Assembly: GCA_047605865.1 (NCBI GenBank)
Contig: JASGFC010000001.1
Coordinates: 18,097-82,096 of the forward strand
Direction of reading: 5' to 3'
Origin: JASGDC01 sp047605865
Lineage (GTDB): Bacteria; Actinomycetota; Actinomycetes; Actinomycetales; Micrococcaceae
DNA length: 64,000 nucleotides
Part shown: positions 43,044 through 52,806 of the stretch, one piece after another
How positions within the stretch are numbered: position 1 is the first letter of the stretch
Layout of the letters: every line of letters starts with the position of its first letter
The notes under the pieces: generated by a model
The model's input: only the letters and a program-made list of their open reading frames with translations
Told to the model about the DNA's origin: nothing
Database searches by the model: none
Position numbers and translations under genes: made by a program

Positions 43044-44213
43044 ATGAATAGCCTACAAGGAACCATTATCACTGATGGGAAAGTGCTCAAAGACTACGTT
43101 ATTACGTGGAATCATGACACCATAACTGAGCTTGTTCCAGCACAAGAATTTAATGGCACTTCACAACGTGTAACAGGCTACATCGTTCCCGGTTTCATCG
43201 ATATTCATAATCATGGTGGAGCAGGTGGCGATTTCCCCTCTGGAAATGAAGAAGCTTGTCGAAAAGCCATCGATTACCATCACAAAAATGGCACTACCAG
43301 CTTGCAAGCAAGTACTGTTACTGCCGATCCAGAAACTTTATGTGAAACCACAAAAACCTTGGCAAAACTGTGTGCAGAAGGCTTGATAGAAGGAGTTCAT
43401 TTAGAGGGACCTTTTGTTTCAAAAGATAAATGTGGCGCCCAGGATCCACAGTACATCATTGACCCTGACATTACTTTGACAAATCAAATCATTGAAGCTG
43501 CCAACGGCTACCTGAACACCATGACGTACGCTCCTGAACGCCCAGGTGCCGATAAACTTGTTGCTCATCTGATTAAAAACGGTGTAACCCCTAGCCTTGG
43601 CCATACGAGTTGTGATATCGATCAGGCTAAAGAATCTTTTGACATTGCACAAGAAGCTTACAACGGTGCTGGTGTCCCTACAACAACGCATACCTTTAAC
43701 GCAATGCCACCACTGAATCACCGTGACCCTGGCCCTATTGCCCCTGCTTTAGAACGAGCACGCAAAGGCGAAGTTATTTTAGAAGTTATTGGTGATGGAA
43801 CGCATCTACATCCAAACCTTGTGTCCATGATTTTCACAGTTGTTGGTGCAAACAACATTGCTCTCATTACTGATGCTATGGCAGCAGCAGGTCTTGAGGA
43901 TGGCGAATATATGCTCGGGCCACAAGAGGTTATCGTTAGTGATGGTGTAGCTCGTTTAAAGCGCGATGGTGCTATTGCTGGAGGTACGTCTAATTTACAC
44001 AAGCAGCTCAAGCTCGGGGTGCAACAAGCAAATATTGACTTAGTCGATATGATTACTGCTTTAACAAGTACTCCAGCAAAAGTGATTTCACAGTCTAGAC
44101 ATCTTGATAAGCCTATCGGGACGCTGGATAAAGGAGCATATGCGGATATCGTTGTTCTTGATCAAGATTTAGAACTTAAACATGTTATCCGAAGAGGAGA
44201 AAAAATCGCATGA
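43044..44213 (+). CDS. nagA: N-acetylglucosamine-6-phosphate deacetylase
   Basis: Amidohydrolase making glucosamine-6-phosphate for NagB, 389 residues. DIHNHGGAGGDF metal motif, GVHLEGPF with metal-binding Glu, LGHTSCD, HTFNAMPPLNHRDPG, and ITDAMAAAG with the catalytic Asp. RBS AAGGAG 8 nt upstream. nagB is 8 kb away, not in the same operon. Confidence 0.96.
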   Translation: MNSLQGTIITDGKVLKDYVITWNHDTITELVPAQEFNGTSQRVTGYIVPGFIDIHNHGGAGGDFPSGNEEACRKAIDYHHKNGTTSLQASTVTADPETLCETTKTLAKLCAEGLIEGVHLEGPFVSKDKCGAQDPQYIIDPDITLTNQIIEAANGYLNTMTYAPERPGADKLVAHLIKNGVTPSLGHTSCDIDQAKESFDIAQEAYNGAGVPTTTHTFNAMPPLNHRDPGPIAPALERARKGEVILEVIGDGTHLHPNLVSMIFTVVGANNIALITDAMAAAGLEDGEYMLGPQEVIVSDGVARLKRDGAIAGGTSNLHKQLKLGVQQANIDLVDMITALTSTPAKVISQSRHLDKPIGTLDKGAYADIVVLDQDLELKHVIRRGEKIA

Positions 44214-44416
44214 AACATCATGGCACTGTGCAATGGTTCAACATTGCTAAAGGTTTTGGTTATATCACCGATGATGAAAGCCAGCAAGAAATCTTTGTCC
44301 ACTATACCGACATCGCAAGTGACGGTTTACAGACCTTAGAAACTGGTCAGAGTGTAACGTTTGAAACTGCCACAATTGATGGCAAAGAACAAGCCGTTCA
44401 TGTTCAGCCACTCTAA
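44210..44416 (+). CDS. Cold-shock domain protein
   Basis: A 68-residue single CSD RNA chaperone. GTVQWFNIAKGFGYI carries RNP1 (KGFGYI) and IFVHYTDI carries RNP2. It differs from the usual CspA (RNP2 FVHYTDI and low similarity after residue 40). Its ATG overlaps the nagA stop by 4 nt (ATGA), an unusual partner. RBS GAGGAG inside nagA. Confidence 0.93.
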   Translation: MKHHGTVQWFNIAKGFGYITDDESQQEIFVHYTDIASDGLQTLETGQSVTFETATIDGKEQAVHVQPL

Positions 44417-44811
44417 GATTTCAAAGCTGCCTTAATCTTTTGAGCATTCTGCTCAAGTGTTTCAGCAGAAACGTCTTTGTGTACGTTTGCTACATCGAAA
44501 TCTGCCGTTGACCATGTTGGCCAAACATGAAGATGAACATGTGGCACACCATAGCCTTCAATTTGTAAACCAATACGCTCAGGGTTCCATATCTGCTGTT
44601 GAGCTTTACCGATACGTTGAGCAACGGCCATCAAATGATGTAAAGTCTTTTGATCTAAATCAGTCCATTGATCAATCTCTTCACGTGGGACGACAAGAGC
44701 ATGCCCATCAGTTTGTGGTTCAATGGTCAAAAAAGCTACACAGACATCATCTTGATAGATGAAAGTTCCAGGAATTTCTCCGTCTATGATTTTAGTAAAT
44801 AATGTTGCCAC
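44413..44811 (-). CDS. HIT-family nucleotide hydrolase
   Basis: A 132-residue histidine-triad protein. IFTKIIDGEIPG-type start (LFTKIIDGEIPG), HALVVPREEID, and the triad HVHLHVWP. GTG start with GGGAGG ribosome site. Hydrolyses nucleotide-phosphoramidates or dinucleotides; substrate not known. The 3' ends of csp and this gene overlap by 4 nt. Confidence 0.94.
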   Translation of the reverse strand: MATLFTKIIDGEIPGTFIYQDDVCVAFLTIEPQTDGHALVVPREEIDQWTDLDQKTLHHLMAVAQRIGKAQQQIWNPERIGLQIEGYGVPHVHLHVWPTWSTADFDVANVHKDVSAETLEQNAQKIKAALKS

Positions 44812-44820
44812 GATGCCTCC

Positions 44821-45924
44821 CTAAGACAGTTCTTTGATAAATTCTGTTTTCCGTAAATAATCTAAAAATGGTGTGATATCAATATTATTTTCAGCTAACC
44901 ACGAATCGTTGTAATAGGTATCTTCATACCTTTCACCACCATCACAAATAAGACTAATAATACTGCCTGGCCTACCACGAAACTTCATATGTTCTGCAAG
45001 ATTAACAACTCCCCACAGATTAGTTCCTGTGGATGGACCGGCATAAATTCCAGCAGCTTCGTGTAAATATCGCATGGCTGCAATGGAGGCAGCATCCGGA
45101 ACTTTAATCATGGTATCGATAACACCAGGGATAAAACTTTCCTCTACTTGTGGGCGTCCAATACCTTCAATACGAGATGCTTGCTGCGTGGAAATGCTGA
45201 TATCTTTATTCATCCATGCTGGATAAAATGAAGAGTTCTCTGGATCTACCACGCATAATCGTGTGGGAAGTCCCAAATAGCGAGCATAACGTCCTATTGT
45301 TGCACTGGTACCTCCTGTGCCAGCAGCGGCAACAACCCATTCAGGGTATTCCTTTTCAACGTCTTGAATTTGGTCAAAAATAGCATGAGCAATGTTGTGG
45401 TTACCACGCCAGTCAGTGGCGCGTTCAGCATATTTGAACTGGTTCATAAAGTGACCGTGGTTCTCTTCAGCAAGTTGTTCAGCTACCTCATAGACTTCAC
45501 TTGGCGTATTAACAAAGTGAACCTGACCTCCATGTTGCTCAATAAGTGCTACTTTTTCTTGGCTTGTACTTTTGGGAACAACTGCAATAAAAGGCAATCC
45601 TAAAAGTGCTGCATAGTAGGCTTCAGATACCGCAGTGGAACCACTTGATGCTTCCACGATAGCTGTTCCTTTTTCAATCCAACCATTGACTAGTCCATAG
45701 ATAAACAAAGAGCGAGCAAGTCTATGTTTAAGACTTCCCGTTGCATGCACTGATTCATCTTTGAGATACAAGTTGACGTTAAATTCGTCATTGAGTTTAA
45801 TACGCCGAAGTGGAGTTTCTTCAGCAGGCTTATCTTGTTCAATCATTTCAATTGCCCTACTGGTCCAACCACGACATTCTGGAGTATGTCCGACATGCCT
45901 AGCAGCTTTGTTTTTTGTTCGCAT
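44821..45924 (-). CDS. cds1: PLP-dependent cysteine desulfhydrase, Cds1 type
   Basis: A 367-residue fold-type II PLP enzyme. PLP lysine in ATGSLKHRLA (Lys66), ASSGSTAVSEAYYAALLGL, and AGTGGTSATIGRYARYL. The start TPECRGWTSRAIEMIEQ is typical of actinobacterial Cds1, which releases H2S from L-cysteine, rather than of CysK. Leaderless start (TACACT-N6). Name is by similarity; a cysteine-synthase activity cannot be excluded. Confidence 0.85.
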   Translation of the reverse strand: MRTKNKAARHVGHTPECRGWTSRAIEMIEQDKPAEETPLRRIKLNDEFNVNLYLKDESVHATGSLKHRLARSLFIYGLVNGWIEKGTAIVEASSGSTAVSEAYYAALLGLPFIAVVPKSTSQEKVALIEQHGGQVHFVNTPSEVYEVAEQLAEENHGHFMNQFKYAERATDWRGNHNIAHAIFDQIQDVEKEYPEWVVAAAGTGGTSATIGRYARYLGLPTRLCVVDPENSSFYPAWMNKDISISTQQASRIEGIGRPQVEESFIPGVIDTMIKVPDAASIAAMRYLHEAAGIYAGPSTGTNLWGVVNLAEHMKFRGRPGSIISLICDGGERYEDTYYNDSWLAENNIDITPFLDYLRKTEFIKELS

Positions 45925-45930
45925 ATATCA

Positions 45931-45936
45931 AGTGTA
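45931..45936 (-). promoter_or_regulatory. -10 box of leaderless cds1 promoter
   Basis: Minus-strand TACACT, then TGATAT, then ATG. Confidence 0.55.
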
Positions 45937-45977
45937 ACTAATCTTTAGTGCTTGCCACTTTCATCATGCCCTTGAAT

Positions 45978-45983
45978 TATACT
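45978..45983 (+). promoter_or_regulatory. -10 box of leaderless corA promoter
   Basis: TATACT, then seven nt GAACAGT, then ATG 45991. Confidence 0.55.
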
Positions 45984-45990
45984 GAACAGT

Positions 45991-46944
45991 ATGATTACCG
46001 TTTTTGACAAAGAAGTGAATGCTCAAAGGGTTGAGCCTGAGCAACTGGAGAACATCGTAGAAGAACGGCAAGCTCTTTGGGTTCACGTTGAAGGTCAAGA
46101 CTATACAGATTTTTATAAAGTTGCTGGAGCCTACCATATACACCATCTTGCCGTTGACAATGTGACACAGCCTTTTACTCGAAGTAGGATTTCTCGTTAT
46201 GAAGAGCAAGTGCTCATCACAACAGAAATTCCAGTCTTTTACCCGCAACATCGATTTGAATTAGTTCAGATTGCTATTTTTGTACTGCCAGAAGTCATTA
46301 TTACTGTTGTCAATAAAAATATTGGTTATGATCACGTAATTCGAGAAAGATTAACTGATGCACCATTCATCCCAGAACGAACTGAAGGTTTCATTCTCTA
46401 CGCAATTCTAGATTGTATTGCCGATAACTTTGTTAAAGCTGCAGAGCTTCTTGATGAAGAAACTGAAAACCTAGAAACTAATCTTTTTAAAGAGAAACCT
46501 GACTCTTCCATACAGCAGTTATCTTTCTTTATCCATCGTGACTTGACGCATCTACGTCGAGTCATTATGCCCATGGAAGAAGTTTTAAACACCCTGATTC
46601 GTTGGTATGACACCAGCGATAATGTGCAAGTGCTGCCCTACTTCCAAGAAGTTTATGGGCATATTCGCCTTGCAGCAGGAATGACTAACGCTTCAAGAGA
46701 AATGGTAAATAACATACTACAAACCAATATTTCATTACAAAACAATGCTATGAACGCAACTATGAAAAAGGTTACCGGCTGGGGTGCTGTCATCGCTGTT
46801 ACTGCAGGTATTACAGGCTATTTTGGTATGAATGTGCCTTACCCTGGGGCAAATCAGTGGTGGGGTGTACCTTTATCTACCGGCTTGCTTATTACCATCA
46901 ATGCAGCCCTTATTTACGCCTTCAAAAAGAAAGATTGGCTATAG
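45991..46944 (+). CDS. corA: CorA-family divalent-cation transporter
   Basis: A 317-residue protein. N-terminal alpha/beta and long helix domain, two C-terminal membrane segments, and the GMN signature in YFGMNVPYPGANQWWG. Mg/Co/Ni channel of the cytoplasmic membrane, pentameric. Its tail overlaps the convergent metallohydrolase by 6 nt. Confidence 0.92.
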   Translation: MITVFDKEVNAQRVEPEQLENIVEERQALWVHVEGQDYTDFYKVAGAYHIHHLAVDNVTQPFTRSRISRYEEQVLITTEIPVFYPQHRFELVQIAIFVLPEVIITVVNKNIGYDHVIRERLTDAPFIPERTEGFILYAILDCIADNFVKAAELLDEETENLETNLFKEKPDSSIQQLSFFIHRDLTHLRRVIMPMEEVLNTLIRWYDTSDNVQVLPYFQEVYGHIRLAAGMTNASREMVNNILQTNISLQNNAMNATMKKVTGWGAVIAVTAGITGYFGMNVPYPGANQWWGVPLSTGLLITINAALIYAFKKKDWL

Positions 46945-47538
46945 TTCAATACTTTCGTCTGGCGCAAGGTTTTTATACTTAATGCCATAGGCTTGAGTAA
47001 TATTTTTAAGGTGGGTTTCCACAAAGCCCAGACCGTTTTCTGTTAACAAAGAATCGTGGATATTAAAAGCCTGCTGTGGTTTGACAGCTATAGCAAAATC
47101 AACAACTTCTTGTGTCTTTGACCATGGTGCATGAAGTGGTACAAACAGGTATTTAACTTCTTCTGGTGGCACTGTGAAATTGTCTCCTGGTACGTACAGT
47201 TCTTCGTCAATGAAATACGCATTGTTACGAATCATGGGAATTTCAGGATGTATCAATGCATGCTGACCACCATAAACTTTGATGCTAAAACCAGCAATAG
47301 TTTCTTGATTCCCTGGCTTGAGTGGCGTTATGCCCTCAATAGTTTCTGGTCCATAGGCAGGAATACCTGATTTTAGAGCTTCTTCAGTGATATGGTCAGC
47401 GTGTTCGTGAGTAATAAGGATAGCATCTGCATCGTGCAATGCTTGTTGAGTTTCAGAAAAAGAGCCAGGATCTATGACCAATTTCTTGCCATCTTTTTCT
47501 AAGGTAAGACAAGCATGTGTATACTTTGTAAGCTTCAT
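46939..47538 (-). CDS. Metallo-beta-lactamase-fold hydrolase
   Basis: A 199-residue UlaG-like MBL protein. KYTHACLTLEKDGKKLVIDP, ILITHEHADHITE (HxHxDH) and VPGDNFTVPP, with a later His in NIHDSLLTE. Substrate unknown. The ATG follows TAGCAT-N6, the hexamer overlapping the gltA stop. Confidence 0.88.
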   Translation of the reverse strand: MKLTKYTHACLTLEKDGKKLVIDPGSFSETQQALHDADAILITHEHADHITEEALKSGIPAYGPETIEGITPLKPGNQETIAGFSIKVYGGQHALIHPEIPMIRNNAYFIDEELYVPGDNFTVPPEEVKYLFVPLHAPWSKTQEVVDFAIAVKPQQAFNIHDSLLTENGLGFVETHLKNITQAYGIKYKNLAPDESIEL

Positions 47539-47544
47539 AGCTGT

Positions 47545-47550
47545 ATGCTA
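47545..47550 (-). promoter_or_regulatory. Possible -10 box of leaderless metallohydrolase promoter
   Basis: Minus-strand TAGCAT, then ACAGCT, then ATG; it includes the gltA stop codon TAG. Confidence 0.4.
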
Positions 47551-48804
47551 CTTCTGTGGATATTGACGATCTACTTCACCAACATATATCTGACGTGGGC
47601 GACCAATCTTACCTTCTGGATCGTGTGACCGTTCAGTCCACTGCGCAATCCAACCAGGAGTTCTTCCCACTGCAAAGAGTACCGTGAAGTATCGTTCTGG
47701 GAATCCCAGTGCTTGATAAATTAAGCCAGAGTAAAAATCCACATTTGGATAAAGTTTACGCTCTACGAAATAATCGTCTTGTAAAGCAGCAGTTTCTAAT
47801 TCTTGAGCTAGGCTTAAGAGATTATCTTCCTGGCGTTTAGCTAAAATTGTATCTGCGGTACGCTTCACAATTTTTGCCCGAGGATCGTAGTTCTTATACA
47901 CACGATGCCCAAAGCCCATAAGCCTGACGCCATCTTGTTTGTTCTTTACCTTTTCAAGGTATTCATCAACGGAATCTCCAGATGCTTGAATCTTGTGGAG
48001 CATCGCTAAAACTGCTTCATTTGCACCACCATGTAAAGGTCCATACAATGCGTTAACGCCACCAGAAACAGAAGCGAAGAGATTCGCCTCCGAAGAACCA
48101 ATCAAACGCACTGTAGATGTTGAACAGTTTTGTTCATGATCTGCGTGAAGTAACAGCAGTAAATCTAATGCTTTAACGTCATCTTCATCAATGTTCTCAG
48201 TACCAAAACATAAAGCATAAAAATTCTTTGTATAGCTATCAAAAGGAGTATCAGTTAGTGGCTTCTCGCCTTGAGTATGACGTAGAATACGTGCCGCTAA
48301 AACAGGAACTTGAGCCAATAAATTTAACATTGCTTCTTGATCTTGCGCATCATCTTGAGAATTTTCAATGTTGTAATGAGTTGAAAGTGCTGAAATAGCT
48401 GCAGCAAGCATTGGCATTGGATGCCCGTCTTGAGGCATCGTCTTGAAGAAAGCCTCAAATTCATCAGGAATGCTCATGCGAGAAATAATGTCTTTTTCAA
48501 ATTTTTTGCGTTGTGCTGCACTTGGCAGTTCTCCATAAATCAAGAGATAAGCACTTTCAATAAAATCTGAATGCTCGGCAAGCTGTTCAATAGGATAACC
48601 ACGATACTGCAAAATACCTTTATCACCGTCAATGTAAGTTACTGTAGACTTACATGCTGCCGTATTCATATAACCTACATCGTAGGTGACGTCACCAGTT
48701 TCTTTTAAAAGTTGGACGATATTTAAACCTTGTGAACCAATAGTTGATGGGACTGTTTCTAAGGGAAGTTCGTTCCCATTAACAACTAGCTTATTTTCTG
48801 ACAC
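47548..48804 (-). CDS. gltA: Citrate synthase
   Basis: Condenses acetyl-CoA and oxaloacetate, 418 residues. LHADHEQNCSTSTVR with active-site His, GPLHGGANEAVL, GFGHRVYKNYDPRA and the C-terminal RPRQIYVGEVDR. GTG start with AGGAG ribosome site. Type II length. Adjacent to dapC and fdxA. Confidence 0.97.
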   Translation of the reverse strand: MSENKLVVNGNELPLETVPSTIGSQGLNIVQLLKETGDVTYDVGYMNTAACKSTVTYIDGDKGILQYRGYPIEQLAEHSDFIESAYLLIYGELPSAAQRKKFEKDIISRMSIPDEFEAFFKTMPQDGHPMPMLAAAISALSTHYNIENSQDDAQDQEAMLNLLAQVPVLAARILRHTQGEKPLTDTPFDSYTKNFYALCFGTENIDEDDVKALDLLLLLHADHEQNCSTSTVRLIGSSEANLFASVSGGVNALYGPLHGGANEAVLAMLHKIQASGDSVDEYLEKVKNKQDGVRLMGFGHRVYKNYDPRAKIVKRTADTILAKRQEDNLLSLAQELETAALQDDYFVERKLYPNVDFYSGLIYQALGFPERYFTVLFAVGRTPGWIAQWTERSHDPEGKIGRPRQIYVGEVDRQYPQK

Positions 48805-48857
48805 AATTTCTCCTAGAAAATCAAATTATATGTATAAGTTTACTACCTTTAATATGC

Positions 48858-49979
48858 TTACGAGAAATAACTCTCAATACGTCGAGTGGCTTTTTTCACA
48901 TTTTCAGTGTTATCTGTAATAGCAATTCGCACAAATTGACTCTCGCCCTCTGTGTAAAAAGTACCAGGACCTACAATAATACCTAGCTTGGCAAAGAGCT
49001 CAACAGTATCCCAAGTGTCATGTCCATTGGTGCACCAAAGGTATAGACCAGCTGTTGAATCTTTCAGAGTGAAACCAGACTTTTCTAAAGCATTCTTGAG
49101 AAGTTCTCGACGCTCACGATAAATATCTTTCTGCTGTTGCACATGCTGCTCATCAGAAACAGCAGCAATCATGGCGTACTGAACTGGTGTTGGAACTATC
49201 ATGCCAGCATGCTTTCGCGTGTTGATCATAGTGGACATCAGTGTAGGATCGCCAGCAACAAAGGCTGCACGATACCCAGCTAGATTAGATTGTTTTGATA
49301 ACGAATAAACACTCAGCAAAGCTTCATGGCTTGAACCAGCAATGTTGGGATCTAAGATACAAGGAATGGTTCGATTCTCCCATTCTTCCCAACCTAGCTC
49401 TGCATAACATTCATCACTTGCTACTACTGCTCCATGCTCTCTAGCCCACTCTACTATGGATTTAAGTTCTTCTTCATCTTGAACTTTACCATTAGGGTTT
49501 CCTGGAGAATTAACCCAGATGAGTTTTGTTCCTGTAGGAAAATCCTCAGCTTTATCTGCAGCGCATGATTGAACCCCAGCTATTTCAGCACCAATTGCAT
49601 ACGTTGGATAAGCTTCTGTTGGATGTACCACGATATCTTCAGCTTTTAGTCCAAGAAGCGTTGGTAGCCACGCAACAAGTTCTTTAGAACCTACAGTAGG
49701 CATGATATTCTCAGGGTCTAAGTCTGGTACATTGCGCCTGCGCGCATACCAATTGCTGATGGCTTCACGAAGCTCAACCATACCGTGAGTTGTAGGATAC
49801 CCTGGAGCATCAGCATGTGCTGCAAGAGCTTGTTGAATAATCTTCGGTGTTGGATCAACAGGAGTACCAATAGAAAGATTCACAACACCATCAGAGTGCT
49901 GTTCAGCGATTTTTTGATAAGGTGCCATTGCTTCCCAAGGGTAGTCTGGTAAGTTTAGCCCAAAAGATTGATAAGACAA
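48858..49979 (-). CDS. dapC: Succinyldiaminopimelate transaminase
   Basis: PLP aminotransferase of the class I/II family, 373 residues. NLSIGTPVDPTP, PTVGSKELVAWLPTLLGL, NSPGNPNGKV, SDECYAELGWEEW and the Schiff-base region YSLSKQSNLAGYRAAF. TTG start with AGGA about 8 nt upstream. In actinobacteria DapC sits next to the ferredoxin FdxA, exactly as here (2-nt gap). Confidence 0.93.
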   Translation of the reverse strand: MSYQSFGLNLPDYPWEAMAPYQKIAEQHSDGVVNLSIGTPVDPTPKIIQQALAAHADAPGYPTTHGMVELREAISNWYARRRNVPDLDPENIMPTVGSKELVAWLPTLLGLKAEDIVVHPTEAYPTYAIGAEIAGVQSCAADKAEDFPTGTKLIWVNSPGNPNGKVQDEEELKSIVEWAREHGAVVASDECYAELGWEEWENRTIPCILDPNIAGSSHEALLSVYSLSKQSNLAGYRAAFVAGDPTLMSTMINTRKHAGMIVPTPVQYAMIAAVSDEQHVQQQKDIYRERRELLKNALEKSGFTLKDSTAGLYLWCTNGHDTWDTVELFAKLGIIVGPGTFYTEGESQFVRIAITDNTENVKKATRRIESYFS

Positions 49980-49981
49980 GA

Positions 49982-50305
49982 TTAGTCCTGATTTTGTGGT
50001 GGAAGTTTAGCAACCAGAGGGTGGTCAATACCCATATTTCCTAGCTTCGCTGCTCCTCCTGGAGAACCAACTTCATCAAAGAAATCTACGTTGACGTTAT
50101 AGTAATCTGCCCACTTTTCAGGAACATCATCTTCGTAATAAATTGCCTCTACTGGACAAACTGGCTCGCAGGCGCCACAGTCAACACACTCATCAGGGTG
50201 GATGTAAAGCGACCGCTCACCTTCGTAGATACAGTCAACAGGACATTCTTCGATACATGCTTTATCTTTAAGATCTACACAGGGTTGGGCAATAATATAT
50301 GTCAT
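49982..50305 (-). CDS. fdxA: Ferredoxin, 7Fe type
   Basis: A 107-residue electron carrier with a 3Fe-4S and a 4Fe-4S cluster: PCVDLKDKACIEECPVDCIY and CVDCGACEPVCPVEAIY. Leaderless start after TAGAAT-N6. Operon with dapC. Confidence 0.96.
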   Translation of the reverse strand: MTYIIAQPCVDLKDKACIEECPVDCIYEGERSLYIHPDECVDCGACEPVCPVEAIYYEDDVPEKWADYYNVNVDFFDEVGSPGGAAKLGNMGIDHPLVAKLPPQNQD

Positions 50306-50311
50306 AATTTC

Positions 50312-50317
50312 ATTCTA
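50312..50317 (-). promoter_or_regulatory. -10 box of leaderless fdxA-dapC promoter
   Basis: Minus-strand TAGAAT, then GAAATT, then ATG. Confidence 0.6.
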
Positions 50318-50339
50318 CTAAAATTTGAGAATTTTACTC

Positions 50340-50735
50340 TCATTGCAGTATACGATTACTTACTTTCACTAAAGGATTAGTAGCTGGTACTTCTTCACCA
50401 TGATACTGACGGAAACGCACTAGAGCAATCATCGTGCCAACAATAACTAGTGGCATCCCTATAATCCAGGTGTAAGACTTCCAATTATCTATGAAAATAT
50501 AGGCATCATGGGTCAAAAATAACATAGCGAGCATCGTGATGACCATCACGAATCCCATCAGAATGAAACTGCTGTCTTCTTTCACGTAATCTGACCACCA
50601 CACCAAGGTAGATATCACTACAATAAAGCCAAGTAATAAACCTATTGGGATATAAGTAAACCACGCTGCTTGATGAGCAGCGGTAGCTATTCCGCCTGCA
50701 ATAAAGCCGATGATTACGGCGTATAGTCTAGACAA
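50340..50735 (-). CDS. Small four-helix membrane protein, unknown
   Basis: A 131-residue protein with about four membrane segments (LYAVIIGFIAGGIATA, YIPIGLLLGFIVVISTLVW, ILMGFVMVITMLAMLFL, WIIGMPLVIVGTMIALV). TTG start with GAGGAG ribosome site. It lies after the typA terminator, in the same direction. No family recognised. Confidence 0.75.
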   Translation of the reverse strand: MSRLYAVIIGFIAGGIATAAHQAAWFTYIPIGLLLGFIVVISTLVWWSDYVKEDSSFILMGFVMVITMLAMLFLTHDAYIFIDNWKSYTWIIGMPLVIVGTMIALVRFRQYHGEEVPATNPLVKVSNRILQ

Positions 50736-50754
50736 AACTCAACTCCTCATAAAA

Positions 50755-50813
50755 ACGAGCTACCACGACGTGTCGATACAAAGGAGAAAATATCGAACAT
50801 TGAGGTAGCTCGT
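50755..50813 (-). terminator. typA intrinsic terminator
   Basis: Stem ACGAGCTACC/GGTAGCTCGT (50755-50764, 50804-50813) with an inner stem TCGATA/TATCGA, followed on the minus strand by TTTTT. Confidence 0.8.
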
Positions 50814-50886
50814 GTAGGAAACACTTAAAAGTATCTCTAGGCAATACTCTAAAAGATTTCAATGCCCATTTCAAGTTGCTTCAAGG

Positions 50887-52800
50887 CTAAGATTTTTTAT
50901 CCTTAGCAGCTTGTCGCTTACGAATATTAGGGTCCAATTCTACCTTGCGAATTCGAATGTTTTCAGGGGTAATCTCAACACATTCATCTTCACGAGCAAA
51001 CTCAAGGCTTTCTTCTAAAGAAAGTTTCTTTGGTGGTGTTAAACGCTCTAATTCATCACCGGTTGCAGAACGCATATTGGTCAGTTTCTTTTCACGTACG
51101 ATATTGACATCCATATCATCTGCACGATTATTTTCACCAATAACCATGCCCTCATATACTTCCTGTGTTGGTGCAACGAAGAAAGTACCACGATCTGCAA
51201 GGTTAATCAGTGCATATGGAGTAACAACACCTGCACGGTCAGAGATTAAAGAGCCAGAAGTACGGGTAGTAATAGGACCAAACCAAGGTTCATATCCTGC
51301 TGAAATAGCATTAGCAATACCTGTACCACGGGTTTCTGTCATGAAAGAGGTACGGAAACCAATGAGTCCACGTGAAGGAACAGTAAATTGCATACGCACC
51401 CACCCAGAACCATGATTCTCCATCTGATCCATGCGACCTTTACGAGCAGCAAGCAACTGAGTAACTGCACCAAGATATTCCTCAGGAACGTCAATAGTTA
51501 AGTGCTCAATTGGCTCATGAACTTTTCCGTCTATTTCCTTCGTTACTACCTGTGGTTTACCAACAGTTAATTCAAAACCTTCTCGACGCATCTGCTCCAC
51601 AAGAATTGCAAGAGCTAATTCACCGCGGCCTTGAACCTCCCAAGCATCAGGGCGTTCAGTTGGAAGAACTTTAAGTGATACGTTACCCACTAATTCTCTA
51701 TCAAGGCGATCTTTAACCTGACGAGCCGTTACTTTAGCACCCTTGACTTTACCAGCAAGAGGCGAAGTATTGATACCTACTGTCATAGAGATTGCTGGAT
51801 CATCTACCTGAATGGAAGGCAAAGGTTGAGGATTTTCTGGATCAGTAAGAGTATCACCAATCATAATATCTTCAATTCCAGCAATGGCCACGATGTCACC
51901 AGGGCCAGCTGATTGTGCAGGAACACGTTCTAGTGCCTGAGTTTTCAAAAGTTCTGAAATACGGACGTTTTTAGACTCGCCATCATGACGAATCCAAGCA
52001 ACAGTCTGACCCTTTTTCAATTCACCTTGGTAAATTCGAAGCAAAGCAAGACGCCCCAAAAATGGTGAAGCATCAAGGTTAGTAACATGGGCCTGTAGCA
52101 CCCCATCAGGATTGTAACTAGGTGAAGGAATATGCTCTAATATAGCTTTAAAGAGCGGCTCAAGATCTTCACTTTCTGGTTCAGAACCATCTGCTGGCTG
52201 TTCAAGTGAAGCTTTTCCAGCACGAGCTGCAGCATACACCACCGGCACATCCAGAAGCGCATCAATATCAAGGTCTGGGACTTCATCAGCTAAATCTCCA
52301 GCAAGACCAAGTAAGAGGTCTTGAGATTCGCTCACCACATCATCAATGCGAGCATCAGACCTGTCTGTTTTATTCACTAATAAAATGACTGGTAGTTTTG
52401 CTGCAAGAGCTTTACGCAACACAAAACGAGTCTGCGGTAGTGGCCCTTCTGAAGCATCAACTAAGAGAACAACACCGTCAACCATAGATAAACCACGTTC
52501 AACTTCACCACCAAAATCTGCGTGTCCTGGTGTATCAATCACGTTAATGGTTACGTTCTTGCCTTGCGCTGCTGGACCAGAATATTTAACAGCGGTATTT
52601 TTAGCAAGAATGGTAATGCCCTTCTCGCGTTCAAGCTCGCCAGAATCCATGACACGATCATCAACTTCACCGTGTTCGGCAAAGGAATTAGTCTGTTTCA
52701 ACATGGCATCTACGAGTGTAGTTTTACCATGATCCACGTGTGCCACGATAGCTACGTTACGTAAGTCTTCTCTTTGTGCAGTATTGTTTTCTGAACTCAT
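50887..52800 (-). CDS. typA: Translational GTPase TypA/BipA
   Basis: Ribosome-binding GTPase for assembly and stress, 637 residues. G1 AHVDHGKTTLVDAML (19-33), DTPGHADFGGEVER, NKTDR; C-terminal TypA domain with the ENHGSGWVRMQF and GTGIANAI stretches. A TACCAT-N6 leaderless arrangement precedes the ATG. Identity firm. Confidence 0.97.
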   Translation of the reverse strand: MSSENNTAQREDLRNVAIVAHVDHGKTTLVDAMLKQTNSFAEHGEVDDRVMDSGELEREKGITILAKNTAVKYSGPAAQGKNVTINVIDTPGHADFGGEVERGLSMVDGVVLLVDASEGPLPQTRFVLRKALAAKLPVILLVNKTDRSDARIDDVVSESQDLLLGLAGDLADEVPDLDIDALLDVPVVYAAARAGKASLEQPADGSEPESEDLEPLFKAILEHIPSPSYNPDGVLQAHVTNLDASPFLGRLALLRIYQGELKKGQTVAWIRHDGESKNVRISELLKTQALERVPAQSAGPGDIVAIAGIEDIMIGDTLTDPENPQPLPSIQVDDPAISMTVGINTSPLAGKVKGAKVTARQVKDRLDRELVGNVSLKVLPTERPDAWEVQGRGELALAILVEQMRREGFELTVGKPQVVTKEIDGKVHEPIEHLTIDVPEEYLGAVTQLLAARKGRMDQMENHGSGWVRMQFTVPSRGLIGFRTSFMTETRGTGIANAISAGYEPWFGPITTRTSGSLISDRAGVVTPYALINLADRGTFFVAPTQEVYEGMVIGENNRADDMDVNIVREKKLTNMRSATGDELERLTPPKKLSLEESLEFAREDECVEITPENIRIRKVELDPNIRKRQAAKDKKS

Positions 52801-52806
52801 ATAAGT

